From positions 310,001 through 374,000 of the forward strand of contig NZ_WQCG01000002.1 in the NCBI RefSeq assembly GCF_013032505.1: DNA of 64,000 nt, in the 5' to 3' direction. Shown here in pieces: positions 43,714 to 54,547 of the stretch (positions are counted from its first letter, which is position 1; each line of letters starts with the position of its first letter). Under the pieces are notes generated by a model. It searched no databases and had not been told where the DNA came from. It was given only the letters and a program-made list of their open reading frames with translations. This DNA is from Ruegeria atlantica. Its GTDB lineage: Bacteria > Pseudomonadota > Alphaproteobacteria > Rhodobacterales > Rhodobacteraceae. Both the position numbers and the translations under genes were made by a program.

Positions 43714-46700
43714 GTGGCAAAGCACGTAGCAGAAAACTTCGACAACCCGTATCTCGCTGCCGGATTGGAACTGACCGCCGGGGAGTTAGTGGACTTCGCA
43801 GAATGGCATCATGGGTGGGACAGCGACTGCCCGGACCGGCCCGAGCCGCCCTTGTGGATGTACGATCATCACCCCGACGGAAACGTGATCCGGCTCACCC
43901 GTCCAGCGCTGACGCGCACCGGACAAGCCACCGTGATCGGTAATCTTGAGGCCCCCGATTGTGATGCGCTCTTGAATTCTCCAGCGGTGGTGGGCGTGAC
44001 CGACCGCGCGCCGCGCGTCTTGGGCGACAAGTGGGTGCGGTTCGAGGGTACGTGGGGCGCCGTAGTGAAGATGATGACCACCCATCCCGAACGGGCGGAC
44101 AAGGGCGGGCATGCGATTTTCTTCGCCGAGTCCGACCGGACCGGAAAGACCGTCAGCATTGATGGCCTGACGTTCCGGTACATGTACAAGCTCAAGAACA
44201 AGCTGCGGACCGTCTACGCCGTCGCAATCGACGTGGACGGTGGGTGCAGTGCCGAGCCGGTGATTGCTCGCCTGCGCGAGCTTGGTGTTTTCGCTGTCGT
44301 TTACACGACCCATTCGCACACGACTAAGGGCGGACCGGGGAGCGACCGTTTCCGGGTTATCATTCCTCTGGCGGAACCTTTCGAGTTCGGCGAGGACTGG
44401 AATACGCGTTATGCCGAATGGCAGTCCCGTTATATCGGCCTGTGCGAACATCTGATCCCCGGTGAAATCGACGCGCGGGGGCGTCTCCCCTCGCAGCTTA
44501 TGTACATGCCTGCGCGTCCGAAGGGCGCCGAGTTCAAGCATTACGTCATTGCGGGGCGCGGGCTGGCGTTGGACGACATGCCGGTCGGGGACGTAAGCAA
44601 GTACACCCGCCGCGCGCCGTCAGGCGCTCAGGTTGGGAACGAGGGTGTAAAGGGTGAACCTGCATTCCTGTCAGATGGCTTCGACCTTTTGGCGTGGTGG
44701 CGCGAGCACGGAAGCGATTTCCTCCTTCGTGACTTCCTCGAAATGCTGGGCTGGGACGTGCTGGGCGATGCTGGCGAGGGTTTCGAAATTGCGTGCCCCA
44801 ACGCGGGTGCACACAGCGAAGGAACTGGTGAAACCGCATGGGCAATTGACGGTCCCAACGCTGACAGTGGCGCGACGGTATATTGTCACCATGACCACTG
44901 CGACGGCATCTATACCTGCGACTTCCTGCGACTGATCGAGGAACAGATCGACCTTCCGGACGGTTGCCAGTCACTCTCGGCCTTGCTGTGTGATCCGATT
45001 TTTTATCCCGACGACTCGGCCCCCAGCATCTATGACTACGGAATTCTTCGACCGGTATCAAAGCTGCGGACGGCGAAGGCAGTGGAAGTGGCATACGATG
45101 CCATTGGAGAACTGGACGACGACGCCATCGCATCGCTTTACGCAGGCGTGATCTGGGCCAAGAACAAGGAAGGTGCTCGCGAAAAGCTTGAGGAGCTGAT
45201 CGGCGGCACGAAGAAGGAACGCGAGCGGCACAGCAAGGCAGGTGAAGCCTACCTCGAAGACTGGAAGGCCAAGCAGAACAACAAGCGTGTTTCAGAAGTC
45301 GCAGAGAATTTCGTTCTTTCCCTTGATCCGTCCGACCCTCTGGGCCACACGCCGGAACAGAAGCTGGAATCCCTCAGTGCGCGGTTTGCGGTTTGCAACT
45401 ACAAGGGCAAGACTCTTGTATTCCGGACCGTAGATAGGGATGCGCTTGAAGCGGGCGATGACCTGCTTGAGTTCTGGACCAAGGACTCATTGAAGCAGTT
45501 CTATGCACACGAGAGCTGGCCTGAAGGGGAAGGTAAGGGTTTTAAGTGGGTCAATCCCGTTGACCGGTGGTGGGGTGAAGCGAAGCGGCATACCCGCGTC
45601 GTGTTCGACCCGTCAGAACCCGACCGCTCGAACGAAATTAACCTCTTCGACTCCAGCCGGTTCAGTCTGGAATCCGCGGAGGGCGACGCCGGACCAATCA
45701 GGTGGTTCCTCAAGTGTATCATCTGCGACGGGAACGAAGAAACCTACAAGTGGCTCTTCCTCTACCTCGCGCACATGGTGCAGCGCCCGTGGGAACGCCC
45801 CGGCACGGCACTTGTGATGTACGGGGACGGTCGTACCGGAAAGGGGACGTTCGGCGAAATCATTCGCCGCCTGACTTATCCGTACAACACCACTCTGATT
45901 GACCCAAACCATGTTGTTGGCACGTTCGCCGGTCCCGCGCTGGCAACGTCTCTTGCCGTGATTTCTGAAGAGGCCGTATTCGGCAAGAGCGCCGAGGTCG
46001 CCGACCGTCTGAAGGGAATGATCACCCTTGAAAAGCAGCGTGTCGAAGCCAAGGGCGTTCAGTCAATTGTGGTCACCGTCTACTACCGCATGATCTTCGA
46101 CAGCAACCATGACGTGCCGGTCCGGATTGAAGGCAACAACAGCGAGATGCGCTTTCTCGTGCTCAAGGTTTCCAAGGCCAAGATGGGCGACAAGGAATAC
46201 TTTAAGGAGCTGTATGACCACATCGCAGGAAAGGCGATGCAGGCCTTCCTGAAGGAGCTGGAAGAGTACGACCCGGCGTCAGCCGGGTTCGAATGGGATG
46301 ACGTTCGCCTTGCCCCTGAAACGGTTCACCGCAAGCAGATGTGGGCGGATGGCCTAAGGGATTCCGATAAGCAGTTTCTCGCTATGCTGGAAGATGGTGT
46401 TTTTGAGTGGAAGGAAGGCGTCGAGACTTTCCGTATCTTCCTCTCAGATTATGGAGAAAACCGGATTCCGGCGAGGGCGGTAGATCATTGGGTCAGGTCG
46501 TTCGCTGGGCGTCATGAAAGCGACATGCGGCCTGCTAGCGCCGTCTGGAAGCGGCTGTTTCGGGAAGAGCTGGATAAGCCCAAGGCGGCACGGGCATCGG
46601 GGGAGCGCCGGGTGCTTGATGAAGGTGGAGGGGGTGCTGAGTACATGTGGCAGCCGTTTCCGTTCAATACGCCCATGTACCACCTGCCGGGCTTGAGCGT

Positions 46701-46797
46701 GATCCGTGGGATGGTCGAGGCGCGTTTGGGGGTGTCCTCATGGGGACGCCCGCCGAATTTGATCGAGCCTGTTGCGGCCTGTTGTAAGTCGGGTTAG
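43714..46797 (+). CDS. Primase-helicase replication protein of the element
   Basis: A 1027-residue protein begun by GTG 43714 with AGGAG upstream. Residues about 150-300 resemble an archaeo-eukaryotic-type primase (YAVAIDVDGG, then GSDRFRVIIPLAEPFE). A probable zinc ribbon lies near 360-400 (CPNAGAHSEGTG, then YCHHDHCDG). The C-terminal half contains a P4/D5-like ATPase with Walker A GDGRTGKGT near residue 706 and VISEEAVFGKS (Walker B-like) about 45 residues later. Such fusions start replication of satellite phages and integrative elements by themselves. No separate replication initiator is seen. Confidence 0.85.
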   Translation: MAKHVAENFDNPYLAAGLELTAGELVDFAEWHHGWDSDCPDRPEPPLWMYDHHPDGNVIRLTRPALTRTGQATVIGNLEAPDCDALLNSPAVVGVTDRAPRVLGDKWVRFEGTWGAVVKMMTTHPERADKGGHAIFFAESDRTGKTVSIDGLTFRYMYKLKNKLRTVYAVAIDVDGGCSAEPVIARLRELGVFAVVYTTHSHTTKGGPGSDRFRVIIPLAEPFEFGEDWNTRYAEWQSRYIGLCEHLIPGEIDARGRLPSQLMYMPARPKGAEFKHYVIAGRGLALDDMPVGDVSKYTRRAPSGAQVGNEGVKGEPAFLSDGFDLLAWWREHGSDFLLRDFLEMLGWDVLGDAGEGFEIACPNAGAHSEGTGETAWAIDGPNADSGATVYCHHDHCDGIYTCDFLRLIEEQIDLPDGCQSLSALLCDPIFYPDDSAPSIYDYGILRPVSKLRTAKAVEVAYDAIGELDDDAIASLYAGVIWAKNKEGAREKLEELIGGTKKERERHSKAGEAYLEDWKAKQNNKRVSEVAENFVLSLDPSDPLGHTPEQKLESLSARFAVCNYKGKTLVFRTVDRDALEAGDDLLEFWTKDSLKQFYAHESWPEGEGKGFKWVNPVDRWWGEAKRHTRVVFDPSEPDRSNEINLFDSSRFSLESAEGDAGPIRWFLKCIICDGNEETYKWLFLYLAHMVQRPWERPGTALVMYGDGRTGKGTFGEIIRRLTYPYNTTLIDPNHVVGTFAGPALATSLAVISEEAVFGKSAEVADRLKGMITLEKQRVEAKGVQSIVVTVYYRMIFDSNHDVPVRIEGNNSEMRFLVLKVSKAKMGDKEYFKELYDHIAGKAMQAFLKELEEYDPASAGFEWDDVRLAPETVHRKQMWADGLRDSDKQFLAMLEDGVFEWKEGVETFRIFLSDYGENRIPARAVDHWVRSFAGRHESDMRPASAVWKRLFREELDKPKAARASGERRVLDEGGGGAEYMWQPFPFNTPMYHLPGLSVIRGMVEARLGVSSWGRPPNLIEPVAACCKSG

Positions 46798-47469
46798 GTC
46801 AAGTCTCTGATTTCACTGGATTGTTGCAAACGTTGTTGTGTTGCAAGGTTCGGTGTAGCCGCAAGCATTTCCGCGCGCCCCTCTTTGCGCCGATGAAGGG
46901 GCGCGCGGTGGCATTGGTAGTGGTTCGTTTCCTTTCAACAACAACAACATTTACAACAAATGGATCGCTCCAAGCGAAACCCAACCTTTAGTTTCGACCG
47001 GCTCGCGCCGAGCGATTTGTTTGGCTTCCATGAATCTATTCTCAGCAGCCCTCTGCGAGCCGTTCGCAACTATTGGCGTAGGGTTGTATTTAGTTTTTGT
47101 TAATCAAATCGCGCTTTGTAATCCCGGGTTCTGCGGTCAGTTCAACCAGAAAAAGCATTGAAGCAAAGATAAAAGCTAGCACTTTTGACCATCGTCGGTT
47201 TTGAAATGAGCGACTCCTATTTTTGCAAGGGTGTAAGTTTGATCGACACTGACGTGAGCATCTAACGGCACTGTTTTTGTCGGCGAAGCGTCTTTGATGC
47301 GATCTTTGTCGCGAACCGTTGGCCCAAGCGTTTCCGCTTTTTTGTCCATAAGGCTATACCCCTGCGGACAATCTGCAATACCTTGAAGATGGTGTCCGTA
47401 AGGATTGCGAATCATCATCGGACACATGTATAAAAGGATAGAACCCTTACGGACGCACGAGGCCAGAAA
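46798..47469. other. 672-bp gap between primase and recombinase genes, with a strong hairpin
   Basis: CCGCGCGCCCCT (46871-46882) and AGGGGCGCGCGG (46897-46908) form a perfect 12-bp stem with a 14-base loop, likely ending the primase transcript although no T run follows. CAA-rich repeats surround it. A 154-codon minus-strand frame (47176-47640) runs into the recombinase gene and shows no protein-like features, so I do not call it. Confidence 0.5.
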
Positions 47470-48138
47470 ATGACTCCAACCCCCAAAACTGTTCTCTACA
47501 TGCGCGTGTCTACAGCCGAACAAACCAGTGAACACCAACTTGTACAAGCTAGAGAGGCCGGTTTCGATATCGAAGACCAAAATGTCATTACCGATCATGG
47601 TGTCTCGGGTGTCTCGACGCGCCTCAAGGAACGCGACCAAGGCCGTAGGCTTTATGATCTGTTGCAGCCGGGCGATACGCTTCTCGTGCGTTGGGTCGAT
47701 AGACTAGGACGTGACTATGAAGACGTGAAAGAGGTGATCGAGACCTTCAACAAAAGGGGCGTGACCGTTTCCACCGTCATCAACGGCATGACGTTTGAGG
47801 CTGACCACAAACTAACCGACCCGACGCAGAAAGCCTCACGCAATGCGATACTCGGCTTCATGGCCGCGCTGGCAGAAGCTGACGCCACAGCCAAGAAGGA
47901 AGCGCGGCGGGCAGGTATCGCCCACGCCAAGGCGTCAGCCGATGCGCCTCGGAAATATAGAGGCAAGAAGCCCAGCTTTGATCGACAGAGCTTCAACGCG
48001 GTGCAATCCATGTTGGCAAAGAAGGCTCATACGGTCAGCGCCATCGCTCGTGAGACCAATCTATCCCGCCAAGCAGTCCTACGCATCCGTGACGAACCAG
48101 AGGCCGCAGAGGCCGCTTTACAACGTTGGGGAATGTAG
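47470..48138 (+). CDS. Serine recombinase of the resolvase/invertase family
   Basis: A 222-residue small serine recombinase. The nucleophile is S14 in YMRVSTAEQTS; WVDRLGRD supplies the conserved arginines. A C-terminal helix-turn-helix (TVSAIARETNLSRQAVLRI) binds the site. Typical roles are dimer resolution or inversion. Here it could resolve replicated forms of the element. It stands alone on the plus strand, followed by a convergent defence operon. Confidence 0.9.
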   Translation: MTPTPKTVLYMRVSTAEQTSEHQLVQAREAGFDIEDQNVITDHGVSGVSTRLKERDQGRRLYDLLQPGDTLLVRWVDRLGRDYEDVKEVIETFNKRGVTVSTVINGMTFEADHKLTDPTQKASRNAILGFMAALAEADATAKKEARRAGIAHAKASADAPRKYRGKKPSFDRQSFNAVQSMLAKKAHTVSAIARETNLSRQAVLRIRDEPEAAEAALQRWGM

Positions 48139-48372
48139 GAGCATGCGGTTTGATCCATTTGCTCTTTTATTCGCGACATTGCTGCTTTGCCTATTTTGGC
48201 AATTTTGATCAATATGATGTGATGATTGGCCTCTCGAATACGGCATCTGGGGCCCCTTAAGGGGGATGGGGAGGGGGCCACATTCCATTTCTGTACCTGT
48301 TTCTACTAACTGGACCAACTCACGAAAAAAGGTTGCAGTTTCTGGCGAGTGGGAAGCTTCAACACGGCACAA

Positions 48373-50625
48373 TCAAAAGCGCTGCGCTATAAAATCCTGT
48401 GCTTGGCCACCTTTCAGCTCCACTGTTGCCGCGACTGAACGGATATAGAAACGTTCTTCGTTGCCCTCTTTGAGATAGACCGGTGAGCGTGCAGGAAGGC
48501 ATTCCACAACAAGAACGCGCTTTTCTTCATAATCGTCGAAGTGTGGATGGATATAGAGCATGTGCTTCGCCCCTATCCGGTCTTTGATCAGATTGTTCAA
48601 GTGCAGGTACATTTTATCTTCATTCTTGAACGAGTCGGCCTCAACTCCAAGGGCAACACCGTCATCTGTCACGCCGATAAATAGCGTTCCGCCGCCTTTC
48701 GAGTTGAGAAAACCAACAATCGTCTTGAGGGCAGAATTTTCCATGCGAACGTCGTTTTCGCCCGTGTGAAGATTTTTGCGAAGTGTTGACTTGAATTCAG
48801 TTGCGCCATTCTCGCCCTCTGAGATCAGTTCGGCGATGTCCTTTTGTTCCTCTTGGGATTGGCCCATTGCCCCTTTGTCAAAGCGTGCATAGGCGTCCTG
48901 AACTACGGTCGCGATCATTTCACGACGCTCGCGAAGAAAGTCTTCGTACTCCATATTCGCCCACCCGTCTGGCAACGCGTGCCAGTAGAACATCCGCTCC
49001 AAGTCTTTCTTCGCGAAACGAGACTCCAAGTCCGGCAGGTAATCGACAGGCGCGCTGTCTGCGATCTTTGAGTTGTCCCCCCATTCTACGAGAGAATAGT
49101 TAGCGATCTGGTTCTTTTGGGGTGTTGTGGTGCGTCCTATTGAATCCAGATACGCGCGCGGGAAGAGGTGGTGACGCTCAATCGGCGAGCGCGGTTCTTT
49201 GGTGGACGTGTCCAATAGTTCCGAAACCTTCTGTTCAGAGAATAGAACGTTCGCGTCCAAGATCGTAAGTGACGCGAAGTAGGCGAACATTGAAGGGCTG
49301 CGCGCCGAAGATGTAGCTAGTTCTGTAGGAAGCGTAATCTTCCAGTAATCGTTTGTGGTGATAGCACCACAAATCTGGTCCAAGACGGTCTTGAACTGTT
49401 CTTTAGTTTCGACTGCGCGCAACTTTGCCAAGTCCGCTTCCATCTTGGACTCCGGGGAGCTTGTAAATCGACCGGTTAGTGCTGTTACAAAGAACCACTT
49501 GGCGATTAGACGTCGAAGCTCTGGCTCATCGAATTTCAACTCTGTTCGACCGAGTAGGTAGAGGATGTAGGCGAACAGCACGGCGTTTTGCGAACTGATC
49601 ATCTTGTGACTCTTGTACCCAGCAAACCTAATCGCCTTGAGGAAATCGTGCCAATATTGCAGGTTCAGGACCCGCGCTTGTGCATCCTTGAGTTTCTCAA
49701 ATTGCTCTTCGCGCCGTTCGTCGCTAAATTCTTCTGTCTCCAAGTCTTTGCCACGCAGGATCGAATAGACATATTGCAAGCGAGCGCGCCGAAATGCGAC
49801 GCCGACAGAAACCCGCAATAGCTGATCCGGATCAGGTTGCATCAAATAGTTGAATGGCGATGCCTTAGACGTTGCTGGAACCCGCGCATCTCGGCAAAAT
49901 TTCTCAAGCTCCGCGCGCCCGTCGTCCCAGAACACCGACATCAGTGTCAGAATAAAGTCGGCTTGATTGAGCTTCTTGCCCTCGGAGTTGATCCGAACGA
50001 AGACCTCCGAGACCTGCTCTTCATCCACGTTCGCCGTCAATTCCAACGCGGTGAATGGGTAGGAACTAAGTTTTTCCAGTCGGTTCAGAGCGGCACGCGC
50101 GCGTTTTCGGTCTTCGCCGGAAAGCTCCTGAACTTCGGTCAGTCGTGAAAAGTACTCATCTTTTAAGTCATCGAAGTCTGCATCTGGGTCCCAGATTACG
50201 GAGATATTGGGAAGGAATTGTCGATTGTTCCGCGTCGTTGCATCAGCTACTTCGAATTTTTCTTGCAAAGGATTGAAGCCAATTTCGATCTTCTCAGCAT
50301 CATAACCTTCACGAATTACAGGCGTGCCAGTCATTACTGCGTAGAGGGACGTTAGCCTTTGCTGGCCGTCCACCACCAACAGACGAGGCGTTTTCTGCTT
50401 GCCGTCCGTACCAATCGCTCGTGCCCCCTCAACTACCGAAGGCTCCCAAAAAAGGAAAAATCCGACAGGAAAGCCCCGATACATCGAGTCGAAAAGGTTT
50501 CGTACCTTCGAGTTCTTCCAGACAAACGGACGCTGGAGCTCCGGCAGTGCAATATCCCCGATCTTGATATCGGAGATCAGACCAGACAGGTCGTAATCGA
50601 TTTTCTTGTAAACTGTTTTGTTCAC
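48373..50625 (-). CDS. DUF262 / HNH-like / AlbA_2 fusion protein, putative defence protein
   Basis: A 750-residue protein with three parts. Residues 1-300 hold a DUF262 domain with D86-GQQR (VVDGQQRLTSL), the NTP-using half of GmrSD-type restriction enzymes. Near 485-489 is HHLFP, the HxxP motif of the DUF1524/HNH nuclease half. Residues about 600-750 are an AlbA_2/Schlafen-type domain (GATEFKSTLRKN, FLNSKGGGTLFIGVTDDG). GTG 50625 with AAGG upstream is the start. It lies 35 bases after hsdR on the same strand, so it is probably part of the restriction operon. The extra AlbA_2 domain is unusual for GmrSD. Confidence 0.82.
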   Translation of the reverse strand: MNKTVYKKIDYDLSGLISDIKIGDIALPELQRPFVWKNSKVRNLFDSMYRGFPVGFFLFWEPSVVEGARAIGTDGKQKTPRLLVVDGQQRLTSLYAVMTGTPVIREGYDAEKIEIGFNPLQEKFEVADATTRNNRQFLPNISVIWDPDADFDDLKDEYFSRLTEVQELSGEDRKRARAALNRLEKLSSYPFTALELTANVDEEQVSEVFVRINSEGKKLNQADFILTLMSVFWDDGRAELEKFCRDARVPATSKASPFNYLMQPDPDQLLRVSVGVAFRRARLQYVYSILRGKDLETEEFSDERREEQFEKLKDAQARVLNLQYWHDFLKAIRFAGYKSHKMISSQNAVLFAYILYLLGRTELKFDEPELRRLIAKWFFVTALTGRFTSSPESKMEADLAKLRAVETKEQFKTVLDQICGAITTNDYWKITLPTELATSSARSPSMFAYFASLTILDANVLFSEQKVSELLDTSTKEPRSPIERHHLFPRAYLDSIGRTTTPQKNQIANYSLVEWGDNSKIADSAPVDYLPDLESRFAKKDLERMFYWHALPDGWANMEYEDFLRERREMIATVVQDAYARFDKGAMGQSQEEQKDIAELISEGENGATEFKSTLRKNLHTGENDVRMENSALKTIVGFLNSKGGGTLFIGVTDDGVALGVEADSFKNEDKMYLHLNNLIKDRIGAKHMLYIHPHFDDYEEKRVLVVECLPARSPVYLKEGNEERFYIRSVAATVELKGGQAQDFIAQRF

Positions 50626-50660
50626 GTCAGTTGCCTTTCGGAAATATGTCTTAGGGAGAA

Positions 50661-53600
50661 CTAGGCAGTATCTGAAAGAACCGCTTCTGCTTGCGCGATA
50701 ACAGTCCTTACTGCCGCTTTCGCCAAATCGGGAGGGTAGCCGAACTTTTTCAAGATGCGTCTGACAAGAATACGCATCTTGGCTCTGGCGCTTTCTTTCT
50801 TGTGCCAGTCGACAGTCGCGTTTGACTTCATGTTTTCTAGCAGTTCGTGGGCGATGATGCGGAGCTGTTCGTTCCCCATCACCTCTACAGCGCTTTGGTT
50901 CTGCGCGAGAGCATCATAAAAAGCTAGTTCGTCATCCGACAGGCCTTCTTCCGCACCTCGGTCCGACGCCGATTTGATTTCCTTTGCCAAATTGATCAGT
51001 TCTTGGATCATCTCGACTGTGGAAATCGCGTTCGAGTGATATCGAGCGACTGCCTCTTCTAGTCTTTCCGAAAATGCCTTTGATTGGACGACATTCCGCT
51101 TTGCCCGGCTTTTGATCTCGCCGTTCAGCAGCTTTTGAAGAGCATCAAGAGCAAGGTTCTTCCGGTCCATGTTCTGCATTTCCATGAGGAACTCGTCAGA
51201 CAGGATGGATATGTCTGGGGATTGAAGACCGGCTGCAGACAGTATGTCGACGATTTCGGCATTCGAGACCGAAGCGTCGATAAGCTGCTCTATTGCAAAT
51301 TGCTTTGACCTCGAGTTCAACTTCGCGCTGGGTGAAGACTTCACGATTGCAGAACGAACTGCTTGGAAGAACCCGACCTCTTCCTTCACATCTCGAGCGA
51401 AGTCGCTCGCCGATGCCAAGGCGAAAGCTTTGCCAAGTTCAACCACCGTCAACTGAAAACGCTGGCGTTCCTTGCTCTTCGCATCTTCACCTTCGGCGCG
51501 CGCGGCGGCTTCATTCTGTTTCTTGAGCACCCAGTCTGCAGCATCAGCAAGAGCTACAAGCCGTTCTGCGGGTTCCCCCACTATACCTAACGAGTAGTCA
51601 AGCCCATGGAACATGCCTCTAACGACATCCAACTTCTCTGCCAGAACGGCAATCGCTTGTTCCTCATCAATGCCGGTCCGGTCTTGGTCGGACTCTGAAT
51701 ACTCGGCAAGCGCATTCTGCAGGTTCTGGAAAATGCCGATGTAGTCGACGATCAAACCACCCGGCTTATCGCGGAACACCCTGTTTACGCGCGCGATGGC
51801 CTGCATGAGGTTGTGCCCTCGCATCGGTTTGTCGACATACATGGTGTGCATGCATGGTGCGTCGAAACCGGTCAGCCACATGTCACGTACGATCACAAGC
51901 TTCAGCGGGTCGTCGGGGTCGCGAGTGCGTTTCGCAAGATCGTCGCGCCCCTTTTTGTTGCGGATATGAGGTTGCCAGTCTAGCGGATCGGACGCCGAAC
52001 CGGTCATCACGATCTTAATTGCCCCCTTGGTGTCGTCTTCCGAATGCCAATCTGGCCTGAGTTCGATGATGTGCTTATGGAGAGACACGCAAATTCGGCG
52101 GCTCATGCAAACCGCCATTGCTTTCCCACTCATCCCCTCAAGACGGGCTTCTAGGTGTTCGACCAAGTCGGACGCTACCTGACGCATTCGCTTGTCAGCG
52201 CCGACTAGTGCTTCAACGCTCGCCCATTTAGCCTTTGCCTTTTCCTGTTCGCTCAGGCTGCTGTCTTCGAGGATCTGTTCAATCTCTGAGTCGATGAGCG
52301 GTTTCTGGTCGGCATCAAGTTCGATGCGAGCCAGCCGACTTTCGTAGTAGATTGGAACAGTCGCACCGTCTTCGACCGCACGGGTGATATCGTAGACATC
52401 GATGTCCTCGCCGAAGACCGCGCGGGTACTCTTGTCGGCTCCCTCAATTGGGGTGCCGGTAAAGCCGATGAACGATGCATTTGGCATGGCTTGTCGGACA
52501 TAATGTGCATGCCCGTAGCGCCTAACCCCCGTCTTCTCGTCGAGTTTTGCATCGAAGCCATATTGGCTCCGGTGAGCCTCGTCAGCGATGACAATCACAT
52601 TGTTCCGGTCGGTAAGTTCCGGGAACCGTTCTTCGCCTCGCTCGGGCGCGAATTTCTGCATAGTCGTGAAGATCACGCCGCCGCTCGAACGTTGGAGAAG
52701 CCGTCGCAGTTCGTCTCGGCTGTCGGCTTGCTCTGGGGTCTGGCGGATCAAATCCTTGCACATCCCGAAGGTACCGAAAAGCTGGTCATCAAGATCGTTC
52801 CGGTCGGTCAGAACCAATAGCGTCGGGTTTTCCAATTCCTTTGAACGCACGAGGAGCCCGCCAAGGAAAGCCATCAAGAGGCTCTTGCCCGATCCTTGAG
52901 TGTGCCAGATTACGCCAATGCGCCGGTCGCCATTGGGCGAAGAGGCCTCCATCGCGCTCGTCAAAGCCTTCGTCGCGCCGAAGAACTGGTGATACCCGCC
53001 AACGATCTTGAAGGGCCCATCGCCCTTGTCCGCAAACACGGTGAAGTCTCGTATGAGCGACAAGAGATGCTTCTGGTCGAATACACCGCGCAAGAGCGTG
53101 TCGAGTTCATGCGGTCCGCTGGGTGTAAAATCGCCATGCTCGCCCGTAACCGACCGCCACGGCATGAAGCGTTCCTGATCTGCAGTGAGCGAGCCCACTC
53201 TTGCTGTGAGACCGTCTGAGACAACCAATACACCGTTGGTGCGGAAGAGCGAAGGAATCTGAGCCTTGTAAGTTTGTAGTTGGTCGAACGCGGCTTCGAC
53301 GGTCGCATTCTCACCTGCCGCGTTTTTCAATTCGACAACCGCGATGGGCAGGCCGTTCACGAAGACCACCACATCAGGGCGTCGGTTACACTTGCCTTCC
53401 ACCACGGTGAACTGGTTCGTCACGACCCAGTCATTTTTCACGGGTTCGGTGAAATCGATCAGCCAGACTTTGTCGCCACGGATGGTACCGTCTTCCGTTG
53501 GGAACTCGACATCGATCCCGTTGACAAGCATTTGGTGAACCCGTCGGTTCTCTTCCACGAGACTGGGTGTCTCTCGGCGTTGAAGAGTTCTTAGCGCATC

Positions 53601-53801
53601 ATCAATTGCGTCTTGTGGGATGGTAGGGTTCAGGCGCTGTGCGGCGGCAAGCAAGCGGTCTTCAAGCACAACCTCATGGTAGGTGTCACGCTCAGGAGCG
53701 CTTCCATCAGGCGAAGCCTCGTCAGCGCCAAGCCGCGTGTATCCAAGCCCCTCCAAGATCGATAGGACAACTTGTTCGACCATGTCCTCGTTTATCGTCA
53801 T
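50661..53801 (-). CDS. hsdR: Type I restriction enzyme, R subunit
   Basis: A 1046-residue motor/nuclease subunit. The N-terminal PD-(D/E)XK nuclease shows D followed by VVELKNA (near 150-180). The helicase core begins with Walker A HTQGSGKS near 305-312, and [12 protein letters not shown] is motif II. It cuts unmodified DNA after translocation by the HsdM/HsdS complex. Its ATG overlaps the stop of the Abi_C-like gene (ATGA). Confidence 0.95.
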   Translation of the reverse strand: MTINEDMVEQVVLSILEGLGYTRLGADEASPDGSAPERDTYHEVVLEDRLLAAAQRLNPTIPQDAIDDALRTLQRRETPSLVEENRRVHQMLVNGIDVEFPTEDGTIRGDKVWLIDFTEPVKNDWVVTNQFTVVEGKCNRRPDVVVFVNGLPIAVVELKNAAGENATVEAAFDQLQTYKAQIPSLFRTNGVLVVSDGLTARVGSLTADQERFMPWRSVTGEHGDFTPSGPHELDTLLRGVFDQKHLLSLIRDFTVFADKGDGPFKIVGGYHQFFGATKALTSAMEASSPNGDRRIGVIWHTQGSGKSLLMAFLGGLLVRSKELENPTLLVLTDRNDLDDQLFGTFGMCKDLIRQTPEQADSRDELRRLLQRSSGGVIFTTMQKFAPERGEERFPELTDRNNVIVIADEAHRSQYGFDAKLDEKTGVRRYGHAHYVRQAMPNASFIGFTGTPIEGADKSTRAVFGEDIDVYDITRAVEDGATVPIYYESRLARIELDADQKPLIDSEIEQILEDSSLSEQEKAKAKWASVEALVGADKRMRQVASDLVEHLEARLEGMSGKAMAVCMSRRICVSLHKHIIELRPDWHSEDDTKGAIKIVMTGSASDPLDWQPHIRNKKGRDDLAKRTRDPDDPLKLVIVRDMWLTGFDAPCMHTMYVDKPMRGHNLMQAIARVNRVFRDKPGGLIVDYIGIFQNLQNALAEYSESDQDRTGIDEEQAIAVLAEKLDVVRGMFHGLDYSLGIVGEPAERLVALADAADWVLKKQNEAAARAEGEDAKSKERQRFQLTVVELGKAFALASASDFARDVKEEVGFFQAVRSAIVKSSPSAKLNSRSKQFAIEQLIDASVSNAEIVDILSAAGLQSPDISILSDEFLMEMQNMDRKNLALDALQKLLNGEIKSRAKRNVVQSKAFSERLEEAVARYHSNAISTVEMIQELINLAKEIKSASDRGAEEGLSDDELAFYDALAQNQSAVEVMGNEQLRIIAHELLENMKSNATVDWHKKESARAKMRILVRRILKKFGYPPDLAKAAVRTVIAQAEAVLSDTA

Positions 53802-54547
53802 TCTTCAACCTCCTCGGGTAATATCTCGACCGAGGCGGTCGCGTTCTGCGCCAGTTTGTAAGCCTCACGATCAACGCCAAAAAGCAATAATGACGGGGTG
53901 ACTGAAATCGGAATTCGCTCGTCGTCTCCGACGAGTATTTCGAGGTCAAGCGATCCGTTTTCGGCGGAGACGACGCGGAACGCTGACGCGTAGTCGATCT
54001 TCTCGTTCGCCTCGCCGAAGCGTTCGTAGGGCTCAAGCGTTCGGACTGGGTCAGGGGTGCGTTCGAGATATGAAGCGTGCAGAAAGGTAACCAAGGCATC
54101 TGCCGCAAGAAGAGCCGAGCGGCGATGATGCGCGCTCAGCCGTTGGGCAAACCCATTCTTGCCATGGCTGAGTGGACCGGCTGTATTGCGAAACTCACCC
54201 AGAGCATCAGTCATCTTATAGTGCTGAGAAATGACCTTACTGAATGGGTCACCTTTGCCTTCGACAAGGCGCATCAGGCGAAAGGCGGCGCTGATCCAAT
54301 CCTTGAATCCGGGTTGGTCCGCTTTGATTGGACTGTCTTTCCATTCCTTGATCGGATTCGTTGGATCATCCAACTCAGCAATCAGGACCTGACAAGCGCA
54401 TTCAACAATTGCCTTGGCAGCATCGATGCAGCCATCGTTCTCTTCATCGAATTGCAGTTCCAGCGACTCAAGCGTTTGCTTGAGCATCGGAGCGTGGCTC
54501 CAATGGTCACAAAAGGCTTTGATGCCGGGGTACCAATCTTGCTTCAT
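53798..54547 (-). CDS. Abi_C-like protein inserted in the type I restriction operon
   Basis: A 249-residue soluble protein. Residues about 105-160 ([20 protein letters not shown], then [15 protein letters not shown]) match the pattern of the abortive-infection C-terminal (Abi_C) domain, with RN at 120-121 and HGK at 128-130. The last 70 residues are a separate strand-rich part. Overlaps on both sides (ATGA twice) show it is translated with the restriction genes. It may act in abortive infection or modulate HsdR. The domain call is from motif pattern. Confidence 0.7.
   Translation of the reverse strand: MKQDWYPGIKAFCDHWSHAPMLKQTLESLELQFDEENDGCIDAAKAIVECACQVLIAELDDPTNPIKEWKDSPIKADQPGFKDWISAAFRLMRLVEGKGDPFSKVISQHYKMTDALGEFRNTAGPLSHGKNGFAQRLSAHHRRSALLAADALVTFLHASYLERTPDPVRTLEPYERFGEANEKIDYASAFRVVSAENGSLDLEILVGDDERIPISVTPSLLLFGVDREAYKLAQNATASVEILPEEVEE

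Noticed and set aside
47176-47640. A 154-codon minus-strand frame ahead of the serine recombinase
   Set aside because: It overlaps the recombinase start region, which is certain, and shows no domain or ribosome site.
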